Shown: piece after piece, positions 26,047-37,680 of the stretch
Layout of the letters: each line of letters begins with the position of its first letter
Numbering within the stretch: the first letter of the stretch is position 1
Origin: Monarcha castaneiventris obscurior
Taxonomy: Eukaryota > Chordata > Aves > Passeriformes > Monarchidae
Direction of reading: 5' to 3'
Assembly (NCBI GenBank): GCA_026261815.1
Contig: JAMPIT010000230.1
Coordinates: 38,090,501-38,154,500, forward strand
DNA: 64,000 nucleotides
Notes under the pieces: generated by a model
What the model saw: only the letters and a program-made list of their open reading frames with translations
What the model was told of the DNA's origin: nothing
Databases searched by the model: none
Position numbers and translations under genes: made by a program

Positions 26047-27039
26047 TAAAGATAACTACATAGTTGTCTTCTTGAATGTGTTCATGGATGTTTAGGTATT
26101 ATAACAAAGCAATTTTCCTGGCACCTGTTGGTTTGGCCAGCAGGCATTATTGTGTCTTGGCAAATGTGCAAGTGTTCTGCAAAATCTCACTTTAGCTTGG
26201 AGGTAGAGATTCTCCTGTCTGTGTATTTTTGGATGCTTTTCACATCTGCTGAAGTGAAATAGAAAAGGGTTCAATGAGTTGTGCCCAGAAAGTCATCATA
26301 GCTGGAGCATGCCAGCACTGGCCACTGCGTCGCAGTGGTGAGGACCTGCCCCAGTGTCTGCAAAATGCTGCTGCGCCTCAACAAACATTCTTGACTGCAT
26401 CTAAACAGTGCTCTGTCTCAAGCAAGACCTCTAAAAATTGTTTACTGAGTTTAAAGCCAGGTCCTCTACAGAGGAAACTCCTTCCTAATTAGTTCCCCAG
26501 ACACTTTCTTAAACGGCTTCTTTGCAATTAAGGAGAAAATTTCCTGGGTCATTATCTTTTCATAAATGAACTCATGGCCTAGCAAATATTTTCTGTAAGG
26601 AGACCCAAGATGCTCAAGTATTTTGTGACATATCTAATCTGTGATTATTCTTAATTTACTGCTTCCAAAATCTGCAGGCCCGTATCACTGACAAATAATT
26701 GGTTTAACTTTGTTTCCTTCCAGAGAAATAAAAAAGTAGAATTCCCATTTATACACAGCGATTAATGTTTTGATTCATTGGTCTGTATAAAACTTTGCCA
26801 ATAGCTTGGCATGCACTTGAAGTGCATTTTGGGACTGTGTAATGCTAGTAGGCTCTTAGTGGTCTCAGCAGACTTGGAAATATCTATTTCATGTCACAGA
26901 ATTGAACAGAAGAGATTTTTTTTTATCTGAACAGTGGCTCATAATCAGCTTTGTTGAAAGCTTCCTTACAATGCCTCAGCTTTTTCAACCGTCTTGAAGA
27001 ATCACTTTTCTTAAACTTTTTTTTCTGATGCCCTGATAT

Positions 27040-28010
27040 AGCATCCTATACACCAGTAAATCTGTTCGGCCTCTAGTTGCTTGAAGGCAGGTCATCTCTT
27101 CTAAAAGCGACAGTACTCTGTTCAGAAGTTACTTTCTCAGAAGTCTCCAGTCTTCAGCACAGCAGCCGACCTGTAGAAACCCGGGGCAGAGGCAAGAGGA
27201 GGACAGTGCCCAGCTCCTTAGTTTTGCTAGAGCCGACTCCGTTAGGCTCTCTCAGAGTATACAGCATATGCAAAACACATGCTGTCTTGATATAGTGACA
27301 ATTTGATAATGAATCCAATTGACAGGCTCTTATTGAACGTGGGTACTCAAGAGGAAGCATTCTGAATTAGATCTGTGAATTACAGCACGACTTCACTTCT
27401 GTGGTTTGCCGGCAGAGAGGTCACTGCTCACTTTTCCCCGATTACTGCACATCCCCCGCTTTTGTTTCGAAGAGTAGCGTTCTCTCACCCAAGTGAATTA
27501 AGTAAATGTTCTCTTTCTTGGTAGAGAGTATACTGTGAAAATGAAACACTAAGAGAATGTGCCATCATTTTTATTACATCTGTCTTTCTGGGTGTCTGAG
27601 GGCCGCCTGTCTGGAGATGGCGTAAGATTGCTCGAACACGAATAGATGTGCAACACAGGAGAAAAATCATAACCACTGGCAATAAAGATGTAGCTCGCTC
27701 AATGCTGATCAAAAAACCCACCCACACCAGTTCTGGGGAAGGATCTGGCAGGCATTATTAATATTGCTCCATCTATTCAGGCTGTGGTAGCCATATACAG
27801 TAATGTGAGCACTAAAGCTCTAGGTGCTAATCAACCGGACAGAAAACAATTGTACTCTCTAAAAAACTAATTAAAAGGCAACCTTGTCCGATGGACTTTG
27901 CAGCCCAGGTCTCTGAAAAAGAGCAGGATCCACAAACAATTTAGGTACCGTAAGTAATGTTCGCATTTTGAATGGAGTTAAATCACATTTCTTTAAATTA
28001 CTGAATTATC
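27040..28010. promoter_or_regulatory. CpG-retaining unique island, candidate conserved non-coding element
   Basis: About twenty CpGs are spread over roughly 900 bases, well above the surrounding sequence, although overall composition is not strongly GC-rich and no frame is open. The sequence matches no repeat family I recognise. It includes homeodomain-type words such as CTAATTAAAA near 27867 and varied, non-repetitive sequence, including ATTGCTCGAACACGAATAGA near 27628. Dispersed CpGs kept in an otherwise depleted region, with no repeat and no coding frame, are what many vertebrate developmental enhancers look like. Function is inferred; an unrecognised exon or old transposon is the alternative. 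Confidence 0.4.
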
Positions 28011-29902
28011 CACAAAACTAACCAAACAAAAATATTACCCAACAAAAAACCCAAACCAGTCTTTCAGCTCTCCTGAGAATAATCATATATTTAGATAACA
28101 TTTAGTGAGTTTTTTCAACACAGAATGTTTTGAGGAGAGCTAAGTTTATAGATGAGAATAGGAGGAGGCCATGTTAGGGGTGCTAGAAATGACTCTTCTA
28201 CTTGATGAAATAGTTTTTGTCTGACTGGGTCTTGTCCAGGACCTATAATTGGCTGATGTTTTCTTCCATTAGATGGCAGTGGTGTGATATGTGGTTTCTC
28301 TGGACCCCCAAACTACAAGTTTTAAAAAAAAATTACAAATGGTTAAATTTTCTTAGTTCAGTTTCCAATTTCAGAGTCTCCAAGCTGTCAATTTTTTATC
28401 CACATAGAAGTTTACAATTTATTGTCCAGTTTAAAGCAAAAGAAGGCTGAGAATTTCAGATATAACCAAGTTAAATATTTTCAGAAAATGGGCAGCTATG
28501 TAGAATGGACACTCAGTGCCTCCACTACAAGAAACACAGGATGGGTTTCGTTTTGGTCGGCCTAAAGTAACTACAGTAATTCACTAGTTGCTCTTCTATG
28601 GTGGAACCAGAGCTTGTGCGGGTTTTGGCCAACAAGGGGTTTGTGAGGGAGGTACAGGTATGAGAGTAGAGGGTGGAAATAGTAGGGGATGATTGAAGAG
28701 AGGGATGGGAGTCACTGCAGCAAGTTGTAGCATCACAGTTGAGATAGGACATGGGCAGAGGCAAGAAAGAAGGGGCTCAAATGTATAAAACAACTGGCTT
28801 TCTTTGTTTCATTGCTTACATAATATTCTGTCTTTTTCTAAACAAAGGACAAAAAGAGTTGGGTTTTTTTATATGATCTTCATATCGTAAAGATCTTTCA
28901 GGCACATTCTGTTGCTGCTTGTGATATTAGTTGTGCTGTTGTTTTTTATTAACTTATTAAATATGGAGCAGTAAACACTATTTATTTTTAAATTAATTGA
29001 AATGGACTTGTTGCCCTTCATGGCTTTTTATTAATTGAATATTTTTGCTAAGCTGTTTGCTTTCAGAGCAAAGGTTGCAGTCAGGAGATGGGGGTCAATG
29101 GGACCTCCATTTAAATGCATGTTATCTCTATGTTAATTGCCTGCATATTTAACCAACCAAGCATGGCATTCTGCAGAAAGTAAAGGTTTTTGTGGTCAAC
29201 CTTTAATCACAAAACAGCATGAAGAAGTCTGAGTGACCTGGTTTGCCTGAGATACCTTGGTTGCTCTTGTCAGTCACTTCAGTTCACAGTAAATTGCAGG
29301 GTAAATTCCACATAATTGATGGAAGGTATCTTTACAAAAAGCCCCAAAACTGAGGGGGAAGAAAATCTGTGCTCAGAATGTCAGTGTTTAATTTTTATTT
29401 ATTTGTTACACATTTTATTAATTTCCTTTAAAAATAGAAACCAGCTTTATTGCTAGTATAGACAGTTATTAGAGAAGAAAGTCATAGAACAGACTTTAAA
29501 TATGCTTGGAGTTTTGGAGACACATACATATTTATCAAGTGGGGTGAATTTGAGTTCTTACATCAGAAAGAATTGCATAGCTCTGCCTGCCATGCTCTAC
29601 TTTCTTGGGTTTTTACTGCAGAAGTGGTAAAATTGTTACACTTAAAGGAGGGCGGTGTATGCTGTGCAAAAAATCCTTCTGAGGCTTCTGGGATTAACAA
29701 ACCTCTGCTGTGTTTTCACCAGTGTCTAGTAATGAGATTGAGGTTTTGGAATTTAAAAGTGTTCGAGATTGCTACCTCTGTCAAATTTGCTTGAATGGGG
29801 TCAGTCAGTTCGAAAGTTATGGGAGAGGAGGGGCTGACAGGGATATGTATGTAGATATGTCTGCTGTATATTCTTTGCCTTGCTTTCTGCTTCTTTTGTA
29901 AT
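28011..29902. other. Unique AT-rich non-coding stretch
   Basis: No gene, RNA or dispersed repeat is recognised. Short low-complexity A/C and T runs occur. Open stretches are under 80 codons and uninformative. Confidence 0.55.
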
Positions 29903-31170
29903 AATTCCTGGAATTCAATTTGCCTTTTTGAGCAAATAGGAAGTTGACACTTTTATGGACATTTCAAAGGGCATCATAATGTAAAACCAGAATTTTCTCC
30001 CATGTGCATGACTGCATTTATCTACATTTAATTTCTTCTTCTGGTTTATTACCCAGTTGCTTACTTTAATAAGGTCCTTTTGCAGTTCTTCACAGATGTC
30101 TCTTCTGTTTTATCTCCTGAATAATCTTGTCACCTCACCGCTTAGCCTCTTCCTGTCATTTAGAAGCAAGTTGTGCAGTATGGGTCCTGGCAAAGTTCCA
30201 TGTGGAAGTCCATTGGTGCTGTTCCCCCCTTGCAAGAAGGATCATGCCCTCTACCCTCTGTTTTTATCTTTTAACCAATTGTTTATCCAAGAACTTTCCC
30301 TCTTAAGCTATGGCTGCTTAGTTTCCTAAGAAGTCTTTTGTGAGGGGCTTGTCAAATGTCTTTTGGAGATCCGAGCAGACTGTGTTAGCCAGATCACCCT
30401 TATCCACAGGCTTGTTGACCTTTTCAAAGTACTCCAATAGGTCTGTGAGACAAACCTACAAAAGCCCAGTTAACTCTTTCCACATACTGTATTTCCATTG
30501 ATTTTTCTCTGTTTCTGTAATTTCTGGTGATCTGACATCAAGTTTACAGGTCTTTACGTATCTGGATCTTACCTGGGATGTTTTCAGAACACTGGGACCA
30601 TGTGTGCCACCTCCCAGTCCTCAGGTACAAGTCACTCTTAGAAAAAAAACTGTGCACCACTGCTTAGTGTGTGTAGTCAGTTATTACGTCCTGGAGCTCT
30701 TTTCAAACTGGGAGGGTGAATGCCGTCTGTTGTTGCAATTTCTTAGTGTTCACTTTTGTCAATTTGTCCTATAACCTTCTCTGTGGTCATTTAAAATTAA
30801 GAGTTGCATCTGTTCTGGGCTTCCTAAGCACCTAAGCAGCTGCTCTCTGAAACAGCACCTAAAAATGTGATCTCTGCATTACATCCCTTTTTGCCCAATC
30901 TGTGTAGGGGTGATAAAAGTCCTCTATGAGCACTTACTGCTTTTCTGCATAGGCCTGCACTTCAGTTCTTGCAGGTTGTGCGTTGCTCTCTGCCACGTTT
31001 TGTCTGGTCATTTCTACCCCACTAGCACAGCCTGCTCTGTCTTTGCCATGCATGTTAGATCTTGGTGTTATGATCCGCTCATTGCCTCACTTTCACAGTT
31101 TTTCTGTGACTGTTTTCTGACTGTAGTATGTATTTAAGCTCACCCATCTTATTTCTTAAGGCTTAAAACA
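29903..31170 (-). mobile_element. Ancient CR1 LINE, internal ORF2 portion (antisense)
   Basis: Ordered landmarks of an old amniote CR1 run through the interval in antisense orientation: AATTCAATTTGCCTTTTTGA near 29913, a 'catttatctacatttaattt' block near 30014, a 'gtcacctcaccgctta' block near 30129, a 'tgggtcctggcaaagttcca' block near 30181, 'tatcttttaaccaattgttt' near 30266, 'ggcttgtcaaatgtcttttgg' near 30348, 'cacccttatccacagg' near 30395 and 'ccagtcctcaggta' near 30613. The region right of about 30.8 kb is a weaker match. The left part lacks the 3' tail, so both ends are missing. The translated frame is broken throughout, and no intact reverse-transcriptase motif can be read. Confidence 0.85.
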
Positions 31171-33860
31171 CTTAGGGAGCCACTAATATTTCAATTGTGT
31201 TGTCAGCACTGCATTTGAGTGACTCCGTGGTTACTTTGCATTACTGTATGGCCACTTAGGTTCTCCAGCCTGTTGTTTTGTTTGCAAGAGGAATAGATCT
31301 AGTGATCACCTTCTGGTTTTTCAAAGGTTATCCATTCCCTCATCTGCTTGTCTGGAGAGAGAGATTGTCATCATTCCAACCTGCTCCTTCCTTCTGGTTA
31401 GCTCCAGGTTCTAGGGGATGCTTTCAATGCAAGAAGATGCAACGTCAGCAGCTCTCCGTGGGAAAGATCCAGCATTGGATTACATCCTGCCTTTCCTGCC
31501 TTGAATTGGCAGCTGCCCTAATAGACCTGGACCTGCTACACTTGTGTGCAGCTTTCCCGTGGGGAAAAAATGATAGCTGGCATAGTAAATTGGTTAATTC
31601 CTGCTTTAATTTCTTCTCCTGAAGTAATTGATAGGGTTGTTCCTACCACTTTTTTCTATCCAGGTAACCTATTTGACCTCCCCTCCTGTTGGTGCCCTAG
31701 AGCCAAAAGCTAGAGTTTGTTCCTTCTTTCATGCAGTCAAACTCATGCTCCTATGGCCTCAGATTAGTTCTTGGAAATGCTGAGGTTCTTCTTACTCAAA
31801 AGAGTATAGAGAAGGATTGGTGAGGAATGGAAGATGTAGCATTTAAAAGAATATTCACAAAACCAGAACAAAATAGGAATGTCTCTGAAGAAATCAGTAT
31901 CTGGTATTAGGCAAGGGAAAAAAATGTGTGCACAATGCTGGCAGCAAGAGTAAGTGAGAGTGAACAGGCCATGATTAAATATGGGTGAGAGTTTCTGACC
32001 ACCAGAGCAGCCAAATTTTGGTACAGAGGGTGGAGAAAACTCAATTTTTATGACAGTGGGAGTTGTGTCACAAGTCTGCTTGAGAGCAGGGTCAGGATTC
32101 TTGTCTGAATGCATGCACTTATTTCTAGGAGCTCCCCCAATATTCTGTGTAAGATGTGTTTTCATACAGCTGCTTTAATAGTCTCAATAGCTGCACCCCA
32201 AAAAGGAGCACTGGGAGGGAGCTGGGAGACATGTTCCCTTTGGGACTGCTCTCCTTGTGGGTGTTGTGGCTGATGTGGGAAGTGGGCTCTACTGGATGCC
32301 AGCTCAGGGCTCTTGGGACTGTGGCACTCCACAACACTATCTACAGCCCCTCTGAACAAATCTTTACCTGGAGGACATCTTCTGGGGCAGGTCTTTGAAG
32401 AAAAAGCCTGGCTCTTGAGCTGAAATAGAGGGCAACTGCCTCACTCATCCTTGGCCAGGCCAACTGGCTGCAGTGGGGTGCATGGGAGTGTGTGGGGGAA
32501 GCTGTGATGGCTGGCTGAAGTGCTTGGGAGCAGGAGCTGGAGGAGTGAAGTGTGGCTCTGTTATAGTTCATCTCCTTGAAAATTACCTGTGTGTTTGCCA
32601 GTGTGAGGCCTAGGAAATGTCTGCAGGTTTGCACATTAAAGAAAAAAAACAACTCCAAAATTGGTTTTGTAAAATTAACCTTCAAAAGCCCAGCAAGGTG
32701 AGCTTGCTGTGTTTTGGAAGTGAGGATAAGGCAGAGGAATGACTAGGAAATGTTCTTCTATTACTTTAAGTTTCGATTGTCACCAAGTCATTTCATATTA
32801 ATAAGGCTTGTAAGAAAATAGGATTTTCAGATTACACTTTTAAAGCCCCATGTTCCCACTGTGTTTTAGGGAAAAGTGGAAGCACATGTTACCCTTAGGA
32901 CTAAGTGAAACCAGAAATTTCATTTTAATTTGGACAGTCTTTACTGACACTCGGCTCCTGGGTTTGGCATTCCTGAAAGGGAGAAGAAAAGTGGAATGTA
33001 AAAGGGGAAAAAATTTCCAGTCAACATTTGGTTTGAATTTACATACAACTTTAGAAAAGAATGGGAAAAAGGAAAAAGGTACCATTATAATTACAGTGTA
33101 GGTCCCCTTTAACCTCAGAAAAATTAACCTCAGAAAACTTGTTCTGTAATTCTCTCCTATGCCTTTCTTTCTACATGCTTCATCAGTATCTGTTATTTTT
33201 TCCTGGTAAATAATGATTTAAATGGACAGAAATTAGCAATACAGAAATATTTGGATTGGCATATAGAAAACTGTGCTTTGTATTTTACTTGTTTTATTTA
33301 TTTTATAAATTGAATAGCCCCCCACATTCCTTCAGAAAACAGAAATAAGATCTAATATTATAGGTTATCTCCTCTCTGGTAGAGATCCACAGATTGAAGG
33401 TCTAGTCCGTTCTATTCAAGGCATTGTTAGAAAATATCTGAGTTAGGCTAAAGAAGGCCTTCAGTTCTAAGGCCTCAGTTGCCCTTTGCAGAGCAGTGCT
33501 ATCAAGGAGCTTGTGATATATATGGAGATATATGTAAATATGAGTGTATGTGTGTTGAAGTACTTCATGAGAAGTTGATGTCTCAGTCCATCTCATATAA
33601 CACCTTGAATCATTATGATGCAGGAAGAAACAATTCTGCACATGTAAGTTATACAAGGTTCAATTCATAAATAATAACTAAAACTATAATTTTGATCTGG
33701 TGATAAACTTTCATAGAAAGAGTAGTTTAATTATCAAGATTGGCGCTGACATTTGAAGTTGACAGTAGGGTTGAACTCATTAATGTTTCCATTTTGCATT
33801 TGTCATTTACTCTGCTTTTTGAATTTTCTGAACATAAGACGGGGCCACCTCAGGATGTGT
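31171..33860. other. Unique non-coding stretch
   Basis: No gene or clear repeat family is recognised. A more GC-rich block at about 32.16-32.64 kb contains several overlapping chance open stretches on both strands (up to 133 codons at 31764-32165). None has a recognisable domain. The first few hundred bases may be further diverged CR1, but the match is too weak to claim. Confidence 0.5.
33109..33138. repeat. 15-bp tandem duplication
   Basis: TTAACCTCAGAAAAA at 33109-33123 is repeated at 33124-33138 with one mismatch. Simple slippage duplication. Confidence 0.9.
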
Positions 33861-33865
33861 ATGCA

Positions 33866-33896
33866 TCAGCATGCATCAGTATTAGATGCATGCTGA
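33866..33896. repeat. Perfect 12-bp inverted repeat (hairpin-capable)
   Basis: TCAGCATGCATC at 33866-33877 and its exact reverse complement at 33885-33896 flank a 7-nt loop. Beyond one mismatch, three more pairs can form (33862-33864 with 33898-33900). The arms contain the alternating purine-pyrimidine word GCATGCAT. The stem is too short for a typical microRNA precursor. It is most likely chance or a minor cruciform-forming site. Confidence 0.85.
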
Positions 33897-34859
33897 AGCA
33901 CAGTGCTGAAGAAGGCTTTGAGTTTCACTAAAATCAATCTTCTTGATGAAAAACGTGTCAGCTCTGAGGCATCCTGGTGCTTCGAAGTTCATTTTAGGAC
34001 AAAGGATGCATAAGCTTGCTATTACAGAACCCACAAATGCTGCCGTTTATACTGGGCCCTGCACCTCGGTATTTTGTTTTATAGGACTCTTAGAAATATC
34101 ACAGGCCTGAGGATATATTTGAAAAGCTTCCTCTCCCTTTCATGATGATGTAGTGTTCATGGGTCTGACGTGCTTGGAGTGAATTTGATCCTTACAGCTA
34201 GATTGCGTGTCAAAAATGTTATCTCCATTATTTCAGTGAAACCCTGACTACGTGCTTAAGATGGTGGCAGCCTCAAGGAGTACGTATCCCACTCACTTGG
34301 AGAGGACATTATACTCCTGGTATCTATGTTGGCTGGCCTGCATGCTTGTTTTAAACATATCCTGTTTGAATCTTTTGGATCACTTTTCAGATTTGGGGCT
34401 GAATCTTGGTGAAAAAATGAAATGTTTTTCAACTACTCTCAAAAGCAAGATACTGAGGCTTGCAATGTCTCAAAGTCTATGATGCTTTTGGGAAGCACAT
34501 TGCTTCACTTGGTAAGTGCTTGCTTGTTCTGCTTGCACTACTGACTCTGAAGCTGCATGTGCATCAGCCCCTGTGATTAAAATACATTCAGTGGGTTATT
34601 TTGATGCACAGTTCTGTAAACTCATGCATCTATTTATATGAGTGTGAATATCTCCTTTAATTATTAAATGGGGGCTGCTAGATGAGTAAAAACTTCTGGA
34701 AAGCTCACAGTTAATGTAGAAGTGAAGAGGACATTTTTCTTTGCAAACTTCTGGGAGCAAAGAAGGTATTTTACACCAACTGGCAAAGAGCTTATAGGGC
34801 ACACTTCCAAACCTTCAGAAAAAGAAGTTTCCCACAAAGACTTTTTTTTTTTTTTTAAA

Positions 34860-35120
34860 GTCATGCTGCAGGAATTAAGTTGGAGATATCACTGACCGAA
34901 AGGACATTTTTTCTGAATGAGCCGAGAACCAAAGGAAATGACTCCGGGGTTTGAAATCCTTTTATTTCCTCTGTGGAAGATATCTGTGCAGCTGAAACGA
35001 ACCATTCCGGCTGGCTCCAAGCCAAACTTTATGGGAACTGAGATTAGGAAGTTCTATGGTCAAAATAGCCATTGAACAAATTGCTTCCAGTATAAAGCCT
35101 CAAATTTCCTGATAAAGCTA
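34860..35120. promoter_or_regulatory. Candidate regulatory patch, unique sequence
   Basis: A compact non-repetitive block with several retained CpGs (ACCGAAAGG, GCCGAGAACC, CTCCGGGG, ACGAACC, TTCCGGCTGG) lies between a T16 run and ordinary AT-rich sequence. No open frame or repeat match is seen. Composition suggests possible constraint. There is no direct evidence of function. Confidence 0.25.
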
Positions 35121-37121
35121 GAGTGTTTAACCCTTCTTTTTCACTTGGGTGAACAGCCTGCCTGTTGTTAGGCACAAACTGTTTATCCAGTTGTGGTCCC
35201 TGCTGTGCTTTCAGAATTGCCTGCAAGGGTTTTGCTGTTTTTTACTTTTATGTGAGGTAGGCAAAGCAAACCCCAGAAAAAAAGAAGTTAGAACAGTTTC
35301 GGGTGATGCTTCCCACTTAAGATAGCAGGAGAAGTGCTATAAACAAGACATGATTGCCAACTGCAGTGTGTAGCATTTTCGTCTTGCAGCCCTTTGTGAA
35401 GGGATGCTTTATTTTGTTTTATGATGGTGTTAGCTGGCTTGCTTGGCCTTCATGAACTAAATGAAGAGGCAGCAGCAACAGCAGCTGTTCCTCTGAACTG
35501 CGCTATTGACTCCAGAAAGTGCTCAAAAGCTGAGTGCTCTGACTGGTGCACCAAGTCTGGCCTCTGAATGGTGTGGCATGGGCTCACTAATCTCCAAACA
35601 AAATTACCTGATTTAGAGCAACAAAATGCTATGATTTTGGTTATGGATTTCTTTTGCTGTTACCTTCTAACTGGAAGGCCTGGAAGGGTGGCAAAGAGAG
35701 CTAATGCTGGAACTGGGAGCAAAGACCAGCTGATGGGTCCTTACCCCACTGTGCTTGGAACTACATTGGCCCAGGCACATCTGTCAGCTATCTGTGCCCC
35801 AATCCCCTTGTGCACATCCATCGATTTTCCACGTGGGCAGTGCTTCCAAGCAGAGCTTTGCCACGTGTGTGTAGGCTGTGTTTTGGGCAGTTCTTGGAGA
35901 GGATGTTGGTAATTGCACTGTAGTCATGGAGCTGAGACAGGATGTGGCCACATCCGCTCGCTCTGTCCCTACCAGCACAGTTTTGCTCCCCAAAGCATGC
36001 ACGCCTTTGTGCACACTTTGTGTTTCACGCGTTAATGCCTTTGCGCAACCTAAATTTAAAAGTCCTAAATCTGAGACAGGTGTTTCCATCATTTCACCTG
36101 AGAGACTAATTCCCAAAACAATAAAACTCATTATTAGTAAGTTTTTTTTTCTTTATACTAAGCCTAAATTTTGCTTTTCCTAATTTAATCCCACTACTCT
36201 TCATTATCCTTCCTCCCCTACCTCTGGGCACCACACTAATTAATTCATCTCCCTCTTTAGTTTTTGCTTCTTACCCTTCAATATTATAGTTCAATGTTAA
36301 AATGCACTCCTCTTTTCATGTATTTACTCAGCCCAACAGGTATATTTGAGCTCCAGCAATCTTTCCTTGTAAAACTTTCTGCTGACCTCTATTCAATGTT
36401 GTTCATCAGTGAACAATCTCTCTGGTTTGTTTACAAATTACTGGTATGAAACTGATCAGAACAAGATGCATTACCCCAGTAAGTGTGTGAGTGACATTGT
36501 AAACTGGGATTTTATATATCAGTGCCTTTAAACCATTTTTGTTTGCTTTTTCTTGGGCTTTTTTTTTTTTTTTGGTTGTTGTTTTTTGGGTTTTTTTTAT
36601 TTAAAGGCAGATTGATTGTAGTTTTTATGATCTGATATGAAATCAAACCAGAGTCTGACACTTCTTTAATGTATTTAGGAAGTCCTATTTAATAAGTATT
36701 TAAGGCATGGGTGATTTTAATAATTTGATGATTTTTTCCACGTGATATATATGGGGGTGTCCTGGCATGAACTTTTCTAAAGTCTCAGCTTGCATGTCTC
36801 TCCTTTTTCATCACTGCTATTTCTGGAATGGTTTCTTAACATTTTGAGGCCCCTTCTTTACTATTCTACCATTTGTTGGTTAAATAAGTACTTAGCCTCT
36901 GTCCCTTAATGACATTTTGTCTTATATTTGTACACAGCTATGACATCTGCCCTCCCTCATTTTTATTTCCTGCCATTATCATCTGTGTCCTAGATAATAC
37001 ATGCCAGTTGCAGGTAAACTTTAACAACTTACTAAGGAAACAAATGCTTAGTCTGTCATTAGGCATCTGAACCTTGACAAAGCCATCATTTCTTCTGTTC
37101 CTTCCATGGCTATTATTAGAC
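35121..37121. other. Unique non-coding stretch
   Basis: No gene is recognised. Overlapping open stretches of 101-115 codons at 35568-36183 lie on both strands over the same somewhat GC-richer block and look like chance. A C/EBP-type palindrome TTGCGCAA lies near 36044. The T-rich tract at about 36.54-36.60 kb is listed separately. Confidence 0.5.
36541..36603. repeat. T-rich low-complexity tract
   Basis: Includes a run of about 15 T and further T8 and T6 runs broken by G. Typical low-complexity DNA. Confidence 0.85.
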
Positions 37122-37337
37122 AGGCTTGGACCCTTCAAATGAACTGGGACTTTACACCCTAAAAATAGGTCTTTGGGTGCTCCAGATGAGGTATTAAACA
37201 TGAATATGAGGCTTTGAGCTGTAAGTGAGGAGATTTTACCCTGAAATGAGGCTTTGTTCATATGATGGAGGCCTTCGAGACAAGGAGCAAAGCTTTGGGC
37301 TCTAAAAGTAAGGATCTGGGCTGTAATAGAGACCCTT
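37122..37337 (+). repeat. Degenerate ~20.5-bp / 41-bp tandem array
   Basis: Related units start near 37128, 37148, 37167, 37188, 37208, 37228, 37248, 37268, 37289 and 37310. The clearest members are GAGGCTTTGAGCTGTAAGTG (37208), AAAGCTTTGGGCTCTAAAAG (37289) and AAGGATCTGGGCTGTAATAG (37310). A second unit type recurs about 82 bp apart: TTTACACCCTAAAAATAGG near 37150 and TTTTACCCTGAAATGAGG near 37232. Short T clusters and A clusters alternate, separated by about 6 GC-richer bases. That layout is known from avian 41-bp satellite-type repeats (the CNM/PO41 kind) and the related 21-bp W-linked repeats. Membership of that group is my inference. The array is old and ends at the CR1 boundary. Confidence 0.55.
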
Positions 37338-37680
37338 TGAGGCTCAGAGGGGACCTTACAACTCTCAGAAACTACCTGAAAGGAGGTTGTAGCAAGGTGG
37401 CGTCAGTGTTTCCTCCCAAATAACAAGCAACAGGATGAGAGGAAACTGCCTCAAGTTGTGCCAGGGGAGGTTTAGCTTGGATGTTTGGAAAATATTCTTC
37501 ACTGGAAGGGTGTTCAGGTATTGGAAGAGGCAGCCCAGGGTAGTGGTGGAGTCACCGTCTCTGGAATTGTTCAAAAAACCATGTGGATGTGGCACTTGCA
37601 GACGTGATCTAACAGTGAAAGTGATGTTTCTGGGTTAATGATGATCTCAGGGGACTTTTTTAACCTTAATGGTTCTATGA
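37338..37680 (+). mobile_element. CR1 LINE 3' end, plus strand, 5'-truncated
   Basis: This is the only CR1 in the window on the plus strand. It starts within the 'gaggctcaggggagacctta'-type block, continues through AACTACCTGAAAGGAGG (37370), the ORF2 C-terminus and a 3' UTR, and ends at 37680 with GGTTCTATGA, the CR1 octamer-type 3' end. No target-site duplication is expected for CR1. The 5' break abuts a degenerate tandem array. Confidence 0.95.
37423..37620 (+). pseudogene. CR1 ORF2 C-terminal remnant
   Basis: The plus-strand frame reads RGNCLKLCQGRFSLDVWKIF and then VVVESPSLELFKK, a close match to the terminal segment of avian CR1 ORF2 (RGNGLKL-QGRFRLDIRK-FFT, then VVESPSLEVFK). Upstream, NYLKGGCSKV appears in another frame at about 37370-37400, so a frameshift separates the two. 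Downstream the usual stop region is scrambled. This tail carries no catalytic residues. Confidence 0.9.

Larger units (their letters stand above)
22616..27039. other. Unique AT-rich non-coding stretch
   Basis: No gene or dispersed repeat is recognised. It holds a polypyrimidine tract at 23412-23449, a T-rich tract near 25.13-25.19 kb and an (AT)9 run at 26029. All open stretches are about 100 codons or shorter and match nothing I recognise. Confidence 0.55.

Noticed and set aside
31764..32165. 133-codon open stretch, minus strand
   Set aside because: Lies beside a locally GC-richer block where stop codons are rarer. No domain features are seen.
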